Positions 61,731-62,000 of a DNA stretch of 62,000 bases are shown piece by piece. The position numbers and the translations under genes are program-made. Each line of letters starts with the position of its first letter. The first letter of the stretch is position 1. This DNA is from Liolophura sinensis (Eukaryota > Mollusca > Polyplacophora > Chitonida > Chitonidae), in the NCBI RefSeq assembly GCF_032854445.1, contig NC_088307.1, positions 23,199,953 through 23,261,952 of the forward strand, in the 5' to 3' direction. The notes beneath the pieces were generated by a model, which saw only the letters and a program-made list of their open reading frames with translations, was not told the origin of the DNA and did no database searches.

Positions 61731-62000
61731 CTGTGTGACCAGTATTGATCTTTATGGAGGGAAGGGTGCGCACTATTGATTTTATTAGGTGAATAGCAAA
61801 TTTGCATTTACAGGCATGAGTAAAATTGTACTTGTAGAATTAAAGAACACGGTTTCTTTATGTGATAATATGTATACATGCAGATATCAGTATTTGTTAT
61901 CTGGTTTTAATTATCAGACCTAAGAAATAAGAAATCTACATTACAAGTACATTTATAGCAAAAAAGAAAAAAAACAATCTCATTTTGAATTAAAAGCTGT
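61731..62000 (+). other. FKBP15 intron 20, right end, no further feature
   Basis: AT-rich sequence without a recognisable exon or repeat. Confidence 0.7.

Overview
The window is animal genomic DNA, most likely from a mollusc (inference). It contains one large spliced gene with canonical GT-AG introns, three tRNA-derived or SINE-type repeat families of a kind common in molluscs, and abundant minisatellites. Nothing prokaryotic or viral was seen.

The one gene I can identify with confidence is FKBP15 (WAFL, the WASP- and FKBP-like endosomal protein). Its 5' part lies on the + strand from the start codon at 10065 to the end of exon 20 at 30788. The 20 coding exons join in phase without a stop and encode about 734 residues. 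These are an N-terminal conserved segment with a WH1/EVH1-like region (exons 1-6), an FKBP prolyl-isomerase domain (exons 7-9), a Ser/Pro and acidic linker (10-11), a Gln/Pro-rich linker with a polyglutamine run (12-14) and the beginning of the C-terminal coiled coil (15-20). The rest of the gene lies beyond the window, so intron 20 is at least 31 kb.

Layout: 1-8.9 kb is upstream, mostly repeat-rich DNA with SINE copies, a MITE-like pair and a few possible exons. Two of these (8930-8976 and 5193-5251, minus strand) may belong to a divergent neighbour. 8.98-10.06 kb is the presumed promoter region. 10-31 kb holds FKBP15 exons 1-20. 31-35.5 kb is intron 20 packed with minisatellites and an interspersed repeat family. 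35.56-61.17 kb is a giant sense-oriented satellite of about 98-bp monomers (roughly 260 copies, multi-kilobase higher-order repeats, one 200-N gap). 61.2-62 kb is intron again, with another SINE.

The most unusual feature is a recurring architecture inside FKBP15. At three separate exons (6, 11 and 14) the 3' end of the exon together with its 5' splice site has been tandemly amplified into the following intron: 3 copies of 99 bp, about 8 copies of 80-90 bp, and about 40 copies of 56 bp. The exon-14 unit looks like a target-site duplication across the splice donor plus a truncated SINE tail. The 98-bp satellite in intron 20 also carries a donor-like GTAAGT in every monomer, inside a predicted small hairpin with a GUAA loop. 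The gene therefore carries several hundred near-identical decoy donor sequences in sense orientation.
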